A stretch of 64,000 nt of DNA from Afipia massiliensis (GCF_014203115.1 NZ_JACHIJ010000011.1:1-64000), one strand, 5' to 3'. Shown: positions 26,000-35,678, counted from the first letter of the stretch. A program made the numbers and translations. The notes: generated by a model from the sequence alone, not told the origin.

Positions 26000-26667
26000 G
26001 CCTTATCTTTCTGATGCTCAGGGTGTCTCTCGGGGAGTGATAGCAACGACGGTAAGTTTGCAATCCCACCTCGGGGGTCTGGAGATCCCTTTCGGCTCCC
26101 CAACGAATCGGTGGATGTGGCGTCAGCATAACCTTTCCGGTGCTCGCAAATATAAGCCTGGATTACGTTTTAAAGCGGCTCTCGGTCGGCTAGATGCGCT
26201 TCTTGATTGATTTCCGCGGAAACGGCTTCAAAAACGCATCCGGCGGTGCCAAGGCAGCTTCGCGATCGCCAGTCTAAGAAAAAAGCTACCCAGGCGATCG
26301 ATTAGCCCGCAATGAGCTTGTCGTGATGAGCTGTGGCTCATCATTCGCGCTGGATGGCTGGATGACCCGCGCCGGATTAATGAGCCCTGCTCATTATGGC
26401 ACAGTGACCCCGATTGGTTCGGACCTTCAGATAACGGAGGGCCAGGCCGGACAGTCATCTCGGTCTCGGGCGCGTTCAGCCCTGACGATAAGAGCGCTAC
26501 GCGCGTACCGAAAAAAGCGATTGTTCGGTCTGCAACTATCCGCAGAAGCGGACGGTCCCTTGTGATCGTTACCCGCTCGAGCCGCGACGACGCACCGCTA
26601 ATAGGTCGCGGTCGGAAGCATGTGCCGCACACCGCAGGTAGATAGGACCTCGCCGAAAGACTGACTG
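26000..26667. other. intergenic region after speE
   Basis: No convincing gene. Two compact palindromes are present: GATGAGCTGTGGCTCATC (about 26324-26341) and AATGAGCCCTGCTCATT (about 26380-26396), which share the (A)TGAGC...GCTCAT core and could be protein-binding sites. A minus frame at 26228-26632 has no ribosome site. Confidence 0.35.
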
Positions 26668-26985
26668 TTAAATCTCCTTGCGGGCACTCAATGCCGCAGC
26701 TAATCGCCGGTCAAAATCAGCCTTTCGCTCGTTCAGTGGACGATCGAAAAAATTATCTCTTGCGATCAAGCCGCGCACTTCATCCGCATCGATATGATCA
26801 ATGCTGCAATCTTTTAACGTACACTCCGTGAATGCGAGCTGCTCGGTCGCATGGTCAATCATAAATGTGCAGTCAACGAAGACGCAGCCATCAAATCTCC
26901 AGAACAGAATTCTAGATCTAAAATCAAACGTTTCCCCAAAAAAGTGCTCGCGCCAAAACACACGCTCTTCGCGAAGATCATTCAT
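26668..26985 (-). CDS. hypothetical protein, 105 aa
   Basis: Not recognised with certainty. The N-terminal half (REHFFGETFDFRSRILFWRF, DGCVFVDCTFMIDHATEQLA) has the alternating hydrophobic / F-x-x-C pattern of a short pentapeptide-like beta helix; the rest is helical and charged (LNERKADFDRRLAAALS). No ribosome site before the ATG; it starts 27 bases after the stop of the next gene upstream, so it is likely translated from the same message. Confidence 0.6.
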   Translation of the reverse strand: MNDLREERVFWREHFFGETFDFRSRILFWRFDGCVFVDCTFMIDHATEQLAFTECTLKDCSIDHIDADEVRGLIARDNFFDRPLNERKADFDRRLAAALSARKEI

Positions 26986-27012
26986 GCGGCTTGAACCTTA
27001 TCCGGCGCGTCA

Positions 27013-27309
27013 TCATTCATCACCATCGAGCTCGATCAGGTACACAAAAAATAACTCGTCCACATCAGTCGGCCGCCCATTTTCAGAAGCTTCCGCGAAC
27101 AACTGTTTCTCGCCTTCCTCAACTCGTCGGACCGTCAGTTTGGTTTCTCCATCCCAGATAGGCGAACCATTAGATCGTAGTCGAGCCAATTCTTCTCGGA
27201 GCCACTCCTCTTTGGTGAGTGATCTCGCCTCGTGATAAGAAGTCGCTTCAAAGGCTAGAGTTGGCTTTTCCAAAATCTCAAGGACATAAACTGCGCGAAC
27301 AATACTCAC
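27013..27309 (-). CDS. hypothetical protein, 98 aa
   Basis: Not recognised. Starts (GTG, AAAGG six bases upstream) SIVRAVYVLEILEKPTLAFE; the middle is basic and helical (TKEEWLREELARLRS); it ends acidic (FFVYLIELDGDE). A TTG at 27327 would add six residues. Cytosolic. Likely in an operon with 26668-26985. Confidence 0.55.
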   Translation of the reverse strand: MSIVRAVYVLEILEKPTLAFEATSYHEARSLTKEEWLREELARLRSNGSPIWDGETKLTVRRVEEGEKQLFAEASENGRPTDVDELFFVYLIELDGDE

Positions 27310-27370
27310 TTGCTGCCTTTCTTGCAAAGCTGGTCATTCCATTGCTCGCCAGTTGATCGAGAGCTGATGT

Positions 27371-27742
27371 TTATTTTCGCTTCGTGCGATCTACTCGCGC
27401 TTCGCGAAACTCTTCTGGCCCTTTTATCAGCTGCCCCTTACGGGAAACCTTGTCATCCGGGCTCGCGGTCGTGTCGCTCATCTTGTCAATGGCGGTGCCA
27501 GCCAATTCCTTCGCTCTATTTTTTTTGCTTTCGTTATCACCCTTGGTGGGGGCCTTTACCCTAAGACCAATTTCAACAAGTCGGCGGATGGCTTCCGATA
27601 GTGTGGGCTTGTCCGGCTGAGTTTCAGCCCATCTAACGATGCGCGCCCGAATGACAGACGAAGCGCGGAATCCCATTAAAGGATCTTTGCCAGTCGCGGG
27701 TCGGCCGCGCTTACCAGGTTTCGCCGTTACTGATTTCGCCAT
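27371..27742 (-). CDS. ribbon-helix-helix-like DNA-binding protein, 123 aa
   Basis: An N-terminal basic arm with an AT-hook-like KRGRPATGK leads into a ribbon-helix-helix-type segment (DPLMGFRASSVIRARIVRWA, TLSEAIRRLVEIGL). The C-terminal half is lysine-rich and disordered. RHH proteins bind as dimers through a beta strand and often regulate plasmid or toxin-antitoxin functions; no toxin gene is recognisable next to it. No clear ribosome site upstream. Confidence 0.65.
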   Translation of the reverse strand: MAKSVTAKPGKRGRPATGKDPLMGFRASSVIRARIVRWAETQPDKPTLSEAIRRLVEIGLRVKAPTKGDNESKKNRAKELAGTAIDKMSDTTASPDDKVSRKGQLIKGPEEFREARVDRTKRK

Positions 27743-27860
27743 AAATTAGGTTTTTACCTTAATAGCTTTCAAAAGGGAAGTTAAGCTTCCGGTTCTATCT
27801 CACCGCAATTGGATGCTCCTGCGACAGGCGCGCCGTTCATCCTTCGCAATGGGGAGGTGG

Positions 27861-28064
27861 CTACTCTTTGAACCTCGTCAGATCGACGGGAGGCCGTAGC
27901 CCAGGAGACGATATCCACCCATTCACGTGCATGGCGGTTTCGAGTTGGCGAGCCTTCTTGAGCAATGCATCTCGCTCGGGGCCATAAGGTAGTTTGGCCG
28001 CTTCCGCCTTAGCCTCTTCGGCAAGACGCTTCCATTTCAGTTCGAGAGAAAGTTTCTTGGGCAT
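27861..28064 (-). CDS. small conserved helical protein, 67 aa
   Basis: MPKKLSLELKWKRLAEEAKA, then PYGPERDALLKKARQLETAM and WISSPGLRPP. This compact helix-rich pattern with the G-P-E-R-D-A-L-L-x-K-A-R-Q-L-E-T-A core is one I associate with many Bradyrhizobium proteins of unknown function. The first two codons are both ATG; the second is used here. Single-gene unit. Confidence 0.65.
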   Translation of the reverse strand: MPKKLSLELKWKRLAEEAKAEAAKLPYGPERDALLKKARQLETAMHVNGWISSPGLRPPVDLTRFKE

Positions 28065-28319
28065 CACCCAGTACTCAACCCAAGCGCAGCTTAGTCCTCA
28101 AAAACTATCCGTCTGTACCATACCTGACAAATAAAAAAGCGCCGCTGGCTGAAGAAGATCGGTTGGAAATACTGCTTCGGATAATCAATGGGCATGGCAT
28201 CCTCCAAGAATCTTACCCTTTCAATTGTGTGAGCCAGCCAATGTTCCCCCCTTTGCAAGGATATGCATGCTATCCGACGAAACCGCCCAGCCGATGTAAG
28301 GTGCTCTCACTGCCTCCAT

Positions 28320-28745
28320 TCAGCGAAACCAGTCCCCAAAGAAGTATGACGGCTGCTCTGACAAAGAGGCTTCTCGCATTTTGCCAGTGACTGGGCGCCG
28401 GGTAACGGTTATGCGGCGGGTCTGGTTTTTATGAGGGATTGCCTTCATCACAGGTCTCGGTGATGGAATAATTTGTGCCAGAGCGTCTCTCGAGGACTTC
28501 GCAATGGGGGGTGGTGCCGCGGGCTTGACGTCTGTGGTTTCGCGAACCTGCGCAATAATGGTTGGAAGCGTGGTGTCGATAACGACCTTCTCCGGAGAGT
28601 TCGCCGTGGAGAAAATTCTGATGGTTGATTTGTCGATTTCCCTTCGGTTACGCATCGCTTCTGGCCCAGGCAGATAGCCATCAACGACAAACAATACGCC
28701 CAATAGTGCGGCGCCAACCAAGACAAAGTATCGGACGTAAAGCAT
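28320..28745 (-). CDS. membrane-anchored hypothetical protein, 141 aa
   Basis: One N-terminal helix (YVRYFVLVGAALLGVLFVVD) anchors a periplasmic part with ISTIR/PEKVVIDTTLPTI-like beta segments, a Pro-rich linker and a basic tail (KNQTRRITVTRRPVTGK). GAGGAAA precedes two adjacent ATGs; the second is better spaced. The pattern is familiar from Bradyrhizobium but without assigned function. Confidence 0.65.
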   Translation of the reverse strand: MLYVRYFVLVGAALLGVLFVVDGYLPGPEAMRNRREIDKSTIRIFSTANSPEKVVIDTTLPTIIAQVRETTDVKPAAPPPIAKSSRDALAQIIPSPRPVMKAIPHKNQTRRITVTRRPVTGKMREASLSEQPSYFFGDWFR

Positions 28746-28944
28746 CATTTTCCTCGAGAGAACGCGACCGAGTTTCGCGTGGAAAAGAGAAAGGGCGGCT
28801 TGTGCCGCAGATAAGGTGCGCTTTGCGATGGGCTATAGCCGCACCGCAAAGCGCACCGTAATGAATCTTCGAAACAAAATCACCCAACAGCACAGCGGCT
28901 CCGGGCGAGTTCTGAAGCTCTCGATTATATGTCGGCCTGTAGGT

Positions 28945-29178
28945 TCAGTTCTCGGTACACACTTTTATCGTCTTCATTCCAGCTTCAGCTTCGGTGCGGG
29001 TCTTGAAGATGCCATTGTCAACGATCGTTGTCGTTGTGGTGGTAGGTTTCTTATCGACAATCGTGCATTTTTTCGTCGCCGCATCTCGTACTACGTAGTA
29101 CTCGCTCACTACCGCCGTCTGAGCAAATGCACTTGCAGAAAATCCGACAATCAACGTTGTAATGAGAAACTTCTTCAT
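28945..29178 (-). CDS. small secreted protein, 77 aa
   Basis: GGAGGAAACA directly precedes ATG at 29178. Signal peptide MKKFLITTLIVGFSASAFA; the mature part starts near QTAVVSEYYVVRDAATKKCT and continues IVDKKPTTTTTTIVDNG, ending AGMKTIKVCTEN. Two Cys may form a disulfide. The F/YYVV-D-x-x-T-K-K-C-x-I-V-D-K-K-P pattern marks a periplasmic family of unknown role common in this group. Confidence 0.8.
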   Translation of the reverse strand: MKKFLITTLIVGFSASAFAQTAVVSEYYVVRDAATKKCTIVDKKPTTTTTTIVDNGIFKTRTEAEAGMKTIKVCTEN

Positions 29179-29411
29179 TGTTTCCTCCATCCGTAGTCAC
29201 GAACTTGGAACGCCGTTCCTCAGTTTCTGTTCCACACAATATTCGGAGGTTAGCGACAATCGTCGGAACGCCAGCGCGAGTGAGCCGTTTCTGCACCGTG
29301 TCTGATTCGACCGAGTGCCTGAAGCCTCGCACCAGATTCGAGCCGCGCGTCCACCCACTGCCACAGGCCGGCGATGAGGATGGAGCCGGCAGACGCGAAG
29401 CAGCAGTTGGA

Positions 29412-29618
29412 TCAGGAGTACGAAGCCGCCGGCAAGGTTGGCGCAGAAGTCTCCTTACCGGTCGCCACCTCCGCCGCCCGCGCCCCCTCCAGCACCGCCC
29501 GCACCTCCGCCAGCTCCAGCTCCAGCTCCAGCTCCAGCTCCAGCTCCAGCCGCCCCAGCATCGTGGCCCAATCGCGCCGGTCGCGAAGACGGGGAGAATG
29601 CTTGTTTTTTGCGGCCAT
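29412..29618 (-). CDS. possible small protein containing a hexanucleotide repeat
   Basis: The frame starts MAAKNKHSPRLRDRRDWATM and contains a run of alternating Leu-Glu encoded by the tandem CCAGCT array (about 29508-29551), then LAEVRAVLEGARAAEVATGK. A change in repeat number keeps the frame, since the unit is 6 bases. Ribosome site not obvious. It may be a real helical protein with a length-variable segment or chance coding of the array. Confidence 0.35.
   Translation of the reverse strand: MAAKNKHSPRLRDRRDWATMLGRLELELELELELELAEVRAVLEGARAAEVATGKETSAPTLPAASYS
29508..29551. repeat. (CCAGCT)n microsatellite
   Basis: About seven tandem copies of the hexamer CCAGCT, uninterrupted. Such arrays mutate by strand slippage. 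It lies inside the minus-strand frame at 29412-29618 as a Leu-Glu run. Confidence 0.9.
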
Positions 29619-30171
29619 CAGAATTTGGCTCTCTAGCAGTTTTGCAACCGGCGGCAGACGCACAGCAACGGATCTCGCTCCTTAACCTAACCAATCAGTC
29701 TTACTTCGCGATCAGCCCGGCCAGCCGGCTTACGGCATAGGGCTGACCGGACCTGCCGTCACGAAATCGAGGACGGCGAATCTCAAGCTCCAGCCCTAAT
29801 GTTCGTTCCATCGCCGAAAGGACTATCCATGACTGGCTGCATCGTAGCGGGTGCGCTTCCTTGGCGTGCTCGCGTTTATCGCGCTTGTTGGTTCGTCTCT
29901 GTTGCTCCGGCAGAAGCCGCGGGCTTGCATCCACGCTGCAACGTCGACGGGCCGTGCGTGACATCGACTTGACGCTGCGGTCGTTTCTGGCCGGGACGCC
30001 TCGGTACATCACCGGCCGGTTGAAATGCGCAGTGAACGTCAACGAGGTGCTGGTGGGGCGTGGCATCGGGGGCACCCGCTCGGCTCGCGAAGTGTACCTG
30101 CATTGGAGGCCAGCCGCGATGGAACCAATTCGATTATCGTTTCTTGTCGCAGGTAACCGAGGGAGGGATCC
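29619..30171. other. intergenic region with a palindromic repeat copy
   Basis: At 29707-29780 lies the third copy of the CAGCCCGGC element (GATCAGCCCGGCCAGCCGGC, then CCGTCACGAAATCGAGGACG). The rest (29800-30170) shows broken arginine-rich frames on both strands; no gene is accepted. It precedes the ferritin-like gene at 30172. Confidence 0.45.
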
Positions 30172-30675
30172 GTGGCCAAGAAACCCAAAATGCTTGCTGA
30201 TCTATTCCATGAAACACTCAAGGACATCTATTTCGCCGAGAATAAGATTCTGAAAACCTTGCCGAAGATGGCTAAAGCAGCTCAGTCGAAGGAACTGAAG
30301 GCCGCTTTCGTCAAGCACGAAAGGGAAACAAAGGGGCAAGTTAAGCGGCTGCAGAGTGTGTTCAAAATCATAGGCAAACCCCCGCGCGGAAAAACTTGCG
30401 CGGCCATCAACGGCATAACGGAAGAGGGCGCCGAGATCATGAAAGACTTTAAGGGAATGCCGGCGCTTGATGCTGGTTTACTGGCGGCCGCGCAGGCGGT
30501 GGAGCATTATGAAATTTCGCGATACGGCACGTTGCGAACTTGGGCGGAAGAGTTGGGAATGTCCGATGCCGCATCATTGCTCACTGCGACGTTGAAAGAA
30601 GAAACTGCCACTGACAAGGCGTTAACGGCCATAGCCAAGTCGGTTGTCAACATCGATGCCGAATCCGAAATGTAA
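30172..30675 (+). CDS. YciE/YciF-type ferritin-like protein (DUF892)
   Basis: A 167-residue four-helix protein: LADLFHETLKDIYFAENKIL, then KHERETKGQVKRLQSVFKII and QAVEHYEISRYGTLRTWAEE. The E/H ligands in DIYFAE, KHERE and EHYE are positioned as in ferritin-like diiron proteins. Members are stress-induced; a role in iron or peroxide handling is presumed. GTG start at 30172 is backed by GGGAGGG. A catalase gene lies 2.5 kb downstream on the other strand. Confidence 0.9.
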   Translation: MAKKPKMLADLFHETLKDIYFAENKILKTLPKMAKAAQSKELKAAFVKHERETKGQVKRLQSVFKIIGKPPRGKTCAAINGITEEGAEIMKDFKGMPALDAGLLAAAQAVEHYEISRYGTLRTWAEELGMSDAASLLTATLKEETATDKALTAIAKSVVNIDAESEM

Positions 30676-30730
30676 TCTCGTAGGGTCGCGATTCGTATTG
30701 CAGCCCAGCAGGAAACAGCAGGAGAGCGAG

Positions 30731-30965
30731 ATGATGAGATTTGTTTTAGTAAGCGCGTGCACGCTGGCGATTTCTGCAACGAGCGCAATGGCGCAAAGTA
30801 CCGGCAAGCGGGAGAAAGCAACTACGGGACAGGCGGGCGGATACACTTACTGCCTCCAGACTTCACCGGGGGCCGGGTGATTGCAAGTATACCAGCCTCA
30901 AACAGTGTCAGGCAGCTCTGTCGGGAACTGTGGGTACATGCGTGAGAAACAACGCGCCGCGCTAG
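30731..30965 (+). pseudogene. DUF3551-type small secreted protein, frameshifted
   Basis: Signal peptide MRFVLVSACTLAISATSAMA, then GGYTYCLQTSPGAG and a stop. One base out of frame the family pattern continues: GDCKYTSLKQCQAALSGTVG then TCVRNNAPR and TAG at 30965. The Y-C-L-Q...D-C-x-Y-T-S-x-x-Q-C...C pattern is typical of DUF3551. The lost base is in the G-rich run near 30865-30880. Confidence 0.7.
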
Positions 30966-30977
30966 TCGCAAATTGAT

Positions 30978-31008
30978 CCGCGCCGCGTTCTGGTGGCGCG
31001 GCTTTTTT
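30978..31008. terminator. Rho-independent terminator (copy 1)
   Basis: CCGCGCC pairs with GGCGCGG, followed by CTTTTTT. It sits 13 bases after the DUF3551 stop, so it probably ended that transcript. Confidence 0.8.
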
Positions 31009-31071
31009 GTTCTGGCTGTCCGTCATGCCAATGTGGAGCCCAGCTTTTGATCCGGCACGGGCGTCCAGTCG

Positions 31072-31269
31072 TCAGGTTGGCCGCTCGAGAGGCGCTTCGC
31101 CATCGAGCCAGTCCTGTTCGTCGGCGAGGGCACGCCACGCCTCCGCCATTCGGCGGTATCGTTTCGCTTTGATCTCATCGTTCGCAGCCTCCGCGAGTTG
31201 CAGGCAATTCTCGGCGTTCTCTCGAAACGCGCTGGATTACTTAACGGTCGTGGTTTTTGCTTTATCCAT
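31072..31269 (-). pseudogene. 65-codon conserved protein, copy 1, nonsense codon 11
   Basis: Same sequence as the intact copy at 49315-49512, except that codon 11 is TAA (MDKAKTTTVK then stop) where copy 2 has GAA. The rest (SSAFRENAENCLQLAEAAND, YRRMAEAWRALADEQDWLDG) is preserved, so inactivation is recent. A short restart inside the gene is possible but no internal ATG is well placed. Confidence 0.85.
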
Positions 31270-31608
31270 GGTCGATCCGGCTTTTCACGCCCGAGGATCT
31301 CGGCGGGCCGTGCACAATATGAGCGACGGCCGCTTGCGCCACAAGGTCCGGCACCTGGCAATCCGCCGCCACATGATCGCCTAAACGCCGGCCACGACGT
31401 GGGGCGCGTCTTGCTGCGATTTGGGGAGGGCTAGGACGTAGTGCCCGCGCATTCTTCACGGGTGCTATAGGCCGGATAAGCCGGGTTTCCCAAGACACGG
31501 ACGCACTCCACGCAACGCGGACTCAAGTGCCAGTCCGTTCCGGCGACGCCACGATGAAACTTAACACGACCATCTGCTTCTCCTTAGAGCAGCCGAGGAA
31601 GGGTCGTC

Positions 31609-31812
31609 ATGCCAAGATACTACTTCAATATTTTCCACGGCTCGGATGCGCATTGGGATCACGAAGGCGAAGAGCTGCCGGATCGTGACGCGGCTTGGGA
31701 AGAGGCGACCAAAGTTGCTGGCGAAACGATCAAGGATCTGGACGGCAAGTTGGCACTCGGACGACCTTGGCGCCTCGAAGTAACCGACGAATTTGCGAAT
31801 CCTCTCTGGTAA
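31609..31812 (+). CDS. DUF6894-type small protein, 67 aa
   Basis: MPRYYFNIFHGSDAHWDHEG, then EELPDRDAAWEEATKVAGET and GRPWRLEVTDEFANPLW. This is the usual compact alpha/beta pattern with a D-x-E-G-x-E-L-P-D core. Function unknown; common in rhizobia. GAGGAAGGGTCGTC precedes the ATG. Confidence 0.85.
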   Translation: MPRYYFNIFHGSDAHWDHEGEELPDRDAAWEEATKVAGETIKDLDGKLALGRPWRLEVTDEFANPLW

Positions 31813-31879
31813 AGTTTTGTTAAAGGCGAAAGAAAATAGCGCGCGGAACTAACGTGTCCGTCTGCTGTGTTTCACGCGT

Positions 31880-32015
31880 GTTAGGCGTTGCCGGCACTGC
31901 GGCGCCGAGATGAAGTCGGTTCTTAAGAACAAGCGGATCAAGTACGAATTTGCCAAGTGTGACGCCGATCCGCTTAAGTCGCCCATTGAAGGCCGTGAAA
32001 CCACCTGCCGGAACC
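31880..32015 (+). pseudogene. zinc-ribbon gene fragment
   Basis: RVRRCRHCGAEMKSVLKNKR and IKYEFAKCDADPLKSPIEG read through in one frame, with a C-x-x-C-G knuckle and a later Cys, the C-terminus resembling the relic at 17783-17904 (DRPDPLK). The N-terminal start and second C of the last knuckle are missing. It abuts the next frameshifted gene. Confidence 0.4.
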
Positions 32016-32018
32016 TAA

Positions 32019-32242
32019 ATGGCCGCGATAGAGCGCATCACGTCGAGAAGCTGGACCCCCGAACAGATCGACAAGCTGAAAGCGCTTGCCGCGTCAGGCG
32101 CGTCGATGATCCGGATTCAAGTGGTCGTGAAAAGCGCTCGTCCAGCGTTCTGCGAAAAGCGAGAGAGCTTGGCCTTCAGGTCCGCACCGGTCGTGACATC
32201 AGGGCCAAGATCCGCGATGCCGAGCGTGACCTGAGGAAATAA
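32019..32242 (+). pseudogene. small HTH-like conserved gene with one frameshift
   Basis: ATG at 32019 opens MAAIERITSRSWTPEQIDKL and KALAASGASMIRIQVVVK. The rest of the pattern, RSSSSVLRKARELGLQVRTG then RDIRAKIRDAERDLRK, continues one base out of frame to the stop at 32242. A single lost A in the AAAA run near 32129 restores a full 74-residue protein of the SANT/HTH-like sort. No slippery heptamer is present, so programmed frameshifting is unlikely. Confidence 0.65.
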
Positions 32243-32267
32243 AGCCGCCTCAATGGCTCCTTTTTAC

Positions 32268-32408
32268 TCAGCGACGAGGAACGATCGGCTCCACCAACCT
32301 AGCGACCTTCGGCGCACTGTCCCCCCGCAGTTTTTCAACAAACCAGAACACCCAGATGGCGAGAAACGAAAGAGCGAACAGTCCCGCACAGACAAGCAAC
32401 GTATTCAT
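32268..32408 (-). CDS. small membrane protein, 46 aa
   Basis: GGAGGACGCC stands immediately before ATG at 32408. One helix (MNTLLVCAGLFALSFLAIWV) followed by a basic cytosolic tail (EKLRGDSAPKVARLVEPIVP). An in-frame extension to 32468 is less likely. Unknown function; same strand as and downstream of the catalase. Confidence 0.6.
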   Translation of the reverse strand: MNTLLVCAGLFALSFLAIWVFWFVEKLRGDSAPKVARLVEPIVPRR

Positions 32409-32705
32409 GGCGTCCTCCAAATCGCGGGTTGATTTGATCTTATTGACCCACCGGCCAAAGCGGAGCACAGAACGTGGGCGAAGTCTGTATAAAATAGCTC
32501 GGCTTGAGAGACGATTACCCGTTTAGCGGAAATATCAGCTCAGCGCCCTTGTTCTTAACGTTCCCGACCTTCTTATCGACTGGAAATATCTCCAGCCGAT
32601 TGGAAAGGCGTCGGGCATGCCAGCGAAAATCATTGCGCACTCGGCGCAATGGCTCCCAAGGGAACATAGCTCAGGTAGAATGCACTGATTCGACATGGTG
32701 GGGCG

Positions 32706-34820
32706 CTAATCGCGCATGCTCACGATGGGCTCGCGCGACCAAAGTCGCAGCTTGCTTAGATGAAGAATGAAGCCAGAGATGTCTTTGTTCCTTGCGAGCG
32801 CAATACATCCGTCGTCAAGTGCTGCAATTCCTGCCTTAGCAAATAGAGGTTCTGCAGCAGCAACGTAACCGATGAATTTGCAGTGCGCGAAGGCATCGGC
32901 GACAAAGTCGCGAACCGTGGGTTCTGCCAACAGGCTTTCCATTGCACTGTGCGCTGGCAGCAAAGCAATGGCGTCGTAGAGCACGGATGGAGCCCCATCG
33001 ATCATTTGATCCGCCGCGACAAGATTGCCGTCACTTGCCCTTATCCCACCAACGTTCGGCGCAATTAATTCGAACGTTGCGCCCTGCTTCGTCAAGGCAC
33101 CTTGAAGTGCCTTTAGAAGGGCTGCATCAGTCCCATTAGTAATAAGGATACCAAGCTTGCGGCCCTCGAAACGATCAGGGCCCTTGGTGAGTATGCTCAG
33201 GGCGGGTGAGGGGTCCAAATCCGTACGCGTCGGTACAGCGGCGTCCGCTGGCTTTGGTATCTTCTTTAAGCCCAACCCGGTTGCAACCTCGTCAGCCAGG
33301 CCTTCTTCAATATTCAAAAGATGCGACACCATCCGCTCTCTGATTACGGGCGTCTTGACCTTGCTCAGTTCGAACGTCAGCGCAGAGGCGATGTGATGCT
33401 GTTCGGGCGGTGTCTGGCTAATGAAAAACTGCCGAGCTTGACTGTAGTGATCGGCAAAACTCTCGGCACGAAGCCGACGTTTTGCGCCGGTTTCAACGTC
33501 GGCAAAGGGAGTGAATCCGCGATCTGGCGATTCTCGAGGACCCTCTTGGAAAGAGTTCGGCTGATAGTTGGCGCGGCCCACCGGGTTGCGCATAGCCATA
33601 TGCCCGTCCTGTTGAAAATGATGGAAGGGACATTTCGGCGCATTGATCGGAAGGTGAGTAAAGTTTGGACTTCCAAGTCGCTTCAATTGGGTGTCGAGGT
33701 ACGAGAAATTGCGGCCCTGCAGGAGCGGATCATTTGAGAAATCGATCCCTGGCGGCACATTCTGGGTCATGAATGCAACTTGCTCGGTTTCGGCGAAGAA
33801 ATTGTCGGGCATGCGATCGAGGACCAGTCGGCCGACGGGGACCGGCGCAAGAATCTCTTCTGGGATAAGTTTAGTTGGGTCCAGAACGTCGAACTCAAAG
33901 TTATCCGCAAACTCTTGGTCGAAAAGTTGGATCTGCAGCTCCCATTCGGGAAAGTTTCCGGACTGAATAGCGGTCCACAGATCGCGCCTGTGAAAGTCGG
34001 GGTCTGCACCGTTTATTTTGACTGCTTCATTCCACATCACGGATTGAAGGCCGAGCTTCGGCTTCCAATGGAATTTGACGAACGTAGACTCTCCCTTCGC
34101 ATTAACTAACCGAAAGGTGTGGACGCCGAAGCCTTCCATAAAGCGGAAGGACCGCGGGATTGCGCGATCCGACATGACCCACATGATCATGTGCATACTC
34201 TCGGGAGTGAGGCTTATGAAATCCCAGAAACTGTCGTGGGCCGACTGCGCTTGAGGGAATGCACAATCTGGCTCTTCCTTCACAGCATGAATGATATCGG
34301 GAAACTTGATGGCATCCTGGATGAAGAAGACTGGAATGTTGTTGCCGACAAGGTCCCAGTTACCTTCTTTGGTATAGAGCTTGACAGCAAAACCGCGAAC
34401 GTCTCGAGCAAGATCAGCCGATCCCTTGCTTCCGGCGACAGTCGAAAAGCGCACAAAGGCTGGGGTGCGTTCGCCCTTACGTTGGAAGAGGTCGGCCCGT
34501 GTATACTTCGCGAGCGATCCGTAGTTTTCATAGAAACCATGTGCACCATAACCTCGCGCGTGAACGACGCGCTCCGGAATGCGCTCGTGGTCAAAGTGAA
34601 AGATTTTCTCTCTAAAATGGAAGTCCTCAAGCAGGCTGGGACCGCGAGGTCCGATCCTCAAAGAGTTTTGATCATCGGAAACCGGCCCGCCTTGCGCGGT
34701 CGTGAGTAGATCTTGGCCCTTTTGAGCCAACTGGTGAAGTTCGCCTCCGGCTCCGCGGGTGAGCTTTTGCTCGTGAATCGTTGCTGTCGTCCCGTTCGAA
34801 CTCTTGGGAGCCTTTGCCAT
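32706..34820 (-). CDS. katE: large-subunit monofunctional catalase (HPII type)
   Basis: A 704-residue clade II catalase. The active-site His is in [20 protein letters not shown], the Asn in [14 protein letters not shown], and the proximal heme Tyr in RNFSYLDTQ. Residues from about 540 form the extra flavodoxin/DJ-1-like domain of large catalases ([20 protein letters not shown]). It dismutates H2O2 to water and oxygen in the cytosol. AGGGAC precedes the ATG. It is full length, with no frame damage, unlike many neighbours. A KatE is usually stationary-phase or stress regulated; no regulator is adjacent. Confidence 0.97.
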   Translation of the reverse strand: MAKAPKSSNGTTATIHEQKLTRGAGGELHQLAQKGQDLLTTAQGGPVSDDQNSLRIGPRGPSLLEDFHFREKIFHFDHERIPERVVHARGYGAHGFYENYGSLAKYTRADLFQRKGERTPAFVRFSTVAGSKGSADLARDVRGFAVKLYTKEGNWDLVGNNIPVFFIQDAIKFPDIIHAVKEEPDCAFPQAQSAHDSFWDFISLTPESMHMIMWVMSDRAIPRSFRFMEGFGVHTFRLVNAKGESTFVKFHWKPKLGLQSVMWNEAVKINGADPDFHRRDLWTAIQSGNFPEWELQIQLFDQEFADNFEFDVLDPTKLIPEEILAPVPVGRLVLDRMPDNFFAETEQVAFMTQNVPPGIDFSNDPLLQGRNFSYLDTQLKRLGSPNFTHLPINAPKCPFHHFQQDGHMAMRNPVGRANYQPNSFQEGPRESPDRGFTPFADVETGAKRRLRAESFADHYSQARQFFISQTPPEQHHIASALTFELSKVKTPVIRERMVSHLLNIEEGLADEVATGLGLKKIPKPADAAVPTRTDLDPSPALSILTKGPDRFEGRKLGILITNGTDAALLKALQGALTKQGATFELIAPNVGGIRASDGNLVAADQMIDGAPSVLYDAIALLPAHSAMESLLAEPTVRDFVADAFAHCKFIGYVAAAEPLFAKAGIAALDDGCIALARNKDISGFILHLSKLRLWSREPIVSMRD

Positions 34821-35255
34821 AATTACTGTCCCTAGGGTTAATACTGCGAGCCAATCCCGTGGGGGCGACGTCGTTCCCTGGAAGGGAGCCGATCATGCCG
34901 TCAATTATTGAGGGATGCTCTTTTGCGCCGCAGCATGGTTGGCGGACGCACATGCGGGCGAAGTCGGCCCTTACGCGGTTAGCACCGTTTCCGTGTGAAG
35001 ACTGAGCTCAGTCTCGGCAAGCGGCGAAAGCGCGCCGTCGATGTTCTTTCTTCATTCCGCGTGGCATCGAGCAGCTTCACCGCATCCATATATCCGAGCT
35101 CATTCGCCCAGCACTTGAGACAGCCGATCTTGGGATTTCGTAATGCTCGAGGGATTTGGCGCGGACCATAGGATCGGTTGTGTTAGATCCAGTTGCAGTG
35201 TGGAACCATCGTTGACGATCCAAGTTGATAGGAAATCACCCTATGGAGAATTCCT
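34821..35255. promoter_or_regulatory. divergent region between katE and the PRC-barrel gene
   Basis: Must hold the katE promoter (minus) and that of the secreted PRC-barrel gene (plus). No reading frame inside is convincing (34672-34953 minus is a shadow). No clear operator seen. Confidence 0.35.
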
Positions 35256-35678
35256 ATGCGCATCTTTCCTGCGGTACTTATCGCTTTTTCGCTTTCGTCA
35301 CCCTTCGCAATGGCGCAGGTTCCTGCCAATACCCCTTCCGCGGCTGCTGCCCCCATCGCGGCAGCGGGCAAGTGGCGAGCTTCGAAAGTCATCGGCGTCA
35401 ACGTCTATAACCAAGCTAATGAAAAGGTCGGCGACATCAGCGAGCTGATTATCGATTCATCGGGCCGCGTCGAAGGCGCCGTCGTCAGTGTAGGAGGCTT
35501 TCTTGGCATGGGCGAACATTTGGTGGCAGTGCCCATGAACCAACTGAAGTTTTCCAATGAAGCGGGCAAGACAACGACGGGAACGACGTCGTCAAACACT
35601 AAGGAGTGGTATCCCGACCGTGCGGTATTGAATACAACGAAGGATCAGCTAAAGGCGATGCCGCAGTTTAAATACTAA
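35256..35678 (+). CDS. secreted PRC-barrel domain protein
   Basis: A 140-residue protein. Signal peptide MRIFPAVLIAFSLSSPFAMA, then a Pro/Ala linker and a PRC barrel (about residues 45-125: KVIGVNVYNQANEKVGDISE, then GAVVSVGGFLGMGEHLVAVP). PRC barrels of this class are often periplasmic and stress-induced; partner unknown. A strong terminator follows 18 bases after the stop. A cytosolic relative is at 41361-41720. Confidence 0.88.
   Translation: MRIFPAVLIAFSLSSPFAMAQVPANTPSAAAAPIAAAGKWRASKVIGVNVYNQANEKVGDISELIIDSSGRVEGAVVSVGGFLGMGEHLVAVPMNQLKFSNEAGKTTTGTTSSNTKEWYPDRAVLNTTKDQLKAMPQFKY

Larger units (their letters stand above)
30971..31367. repeat. 397-bp duplicated block, copy 1
   Basis: Near-identical to 49214-49610 (constant offset 18243). 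It starts AATTGATCCGCGCCGCG and ends near ATCCGCCGC; only a few substitutions are seen. The block contains a terminator and the 65-codon gene family. Copy 1 carries a stop mutation in that gene, copy 2 does not. Weaker similarity continues downstream. Confidence 0.92.

Noticed and set aside
32019..32242. Programmed frameshift in the HTH-like gene
   Set aside because: There is no slippery heptamer or downstream pseudoknot; a lost base in an A run is simpler.
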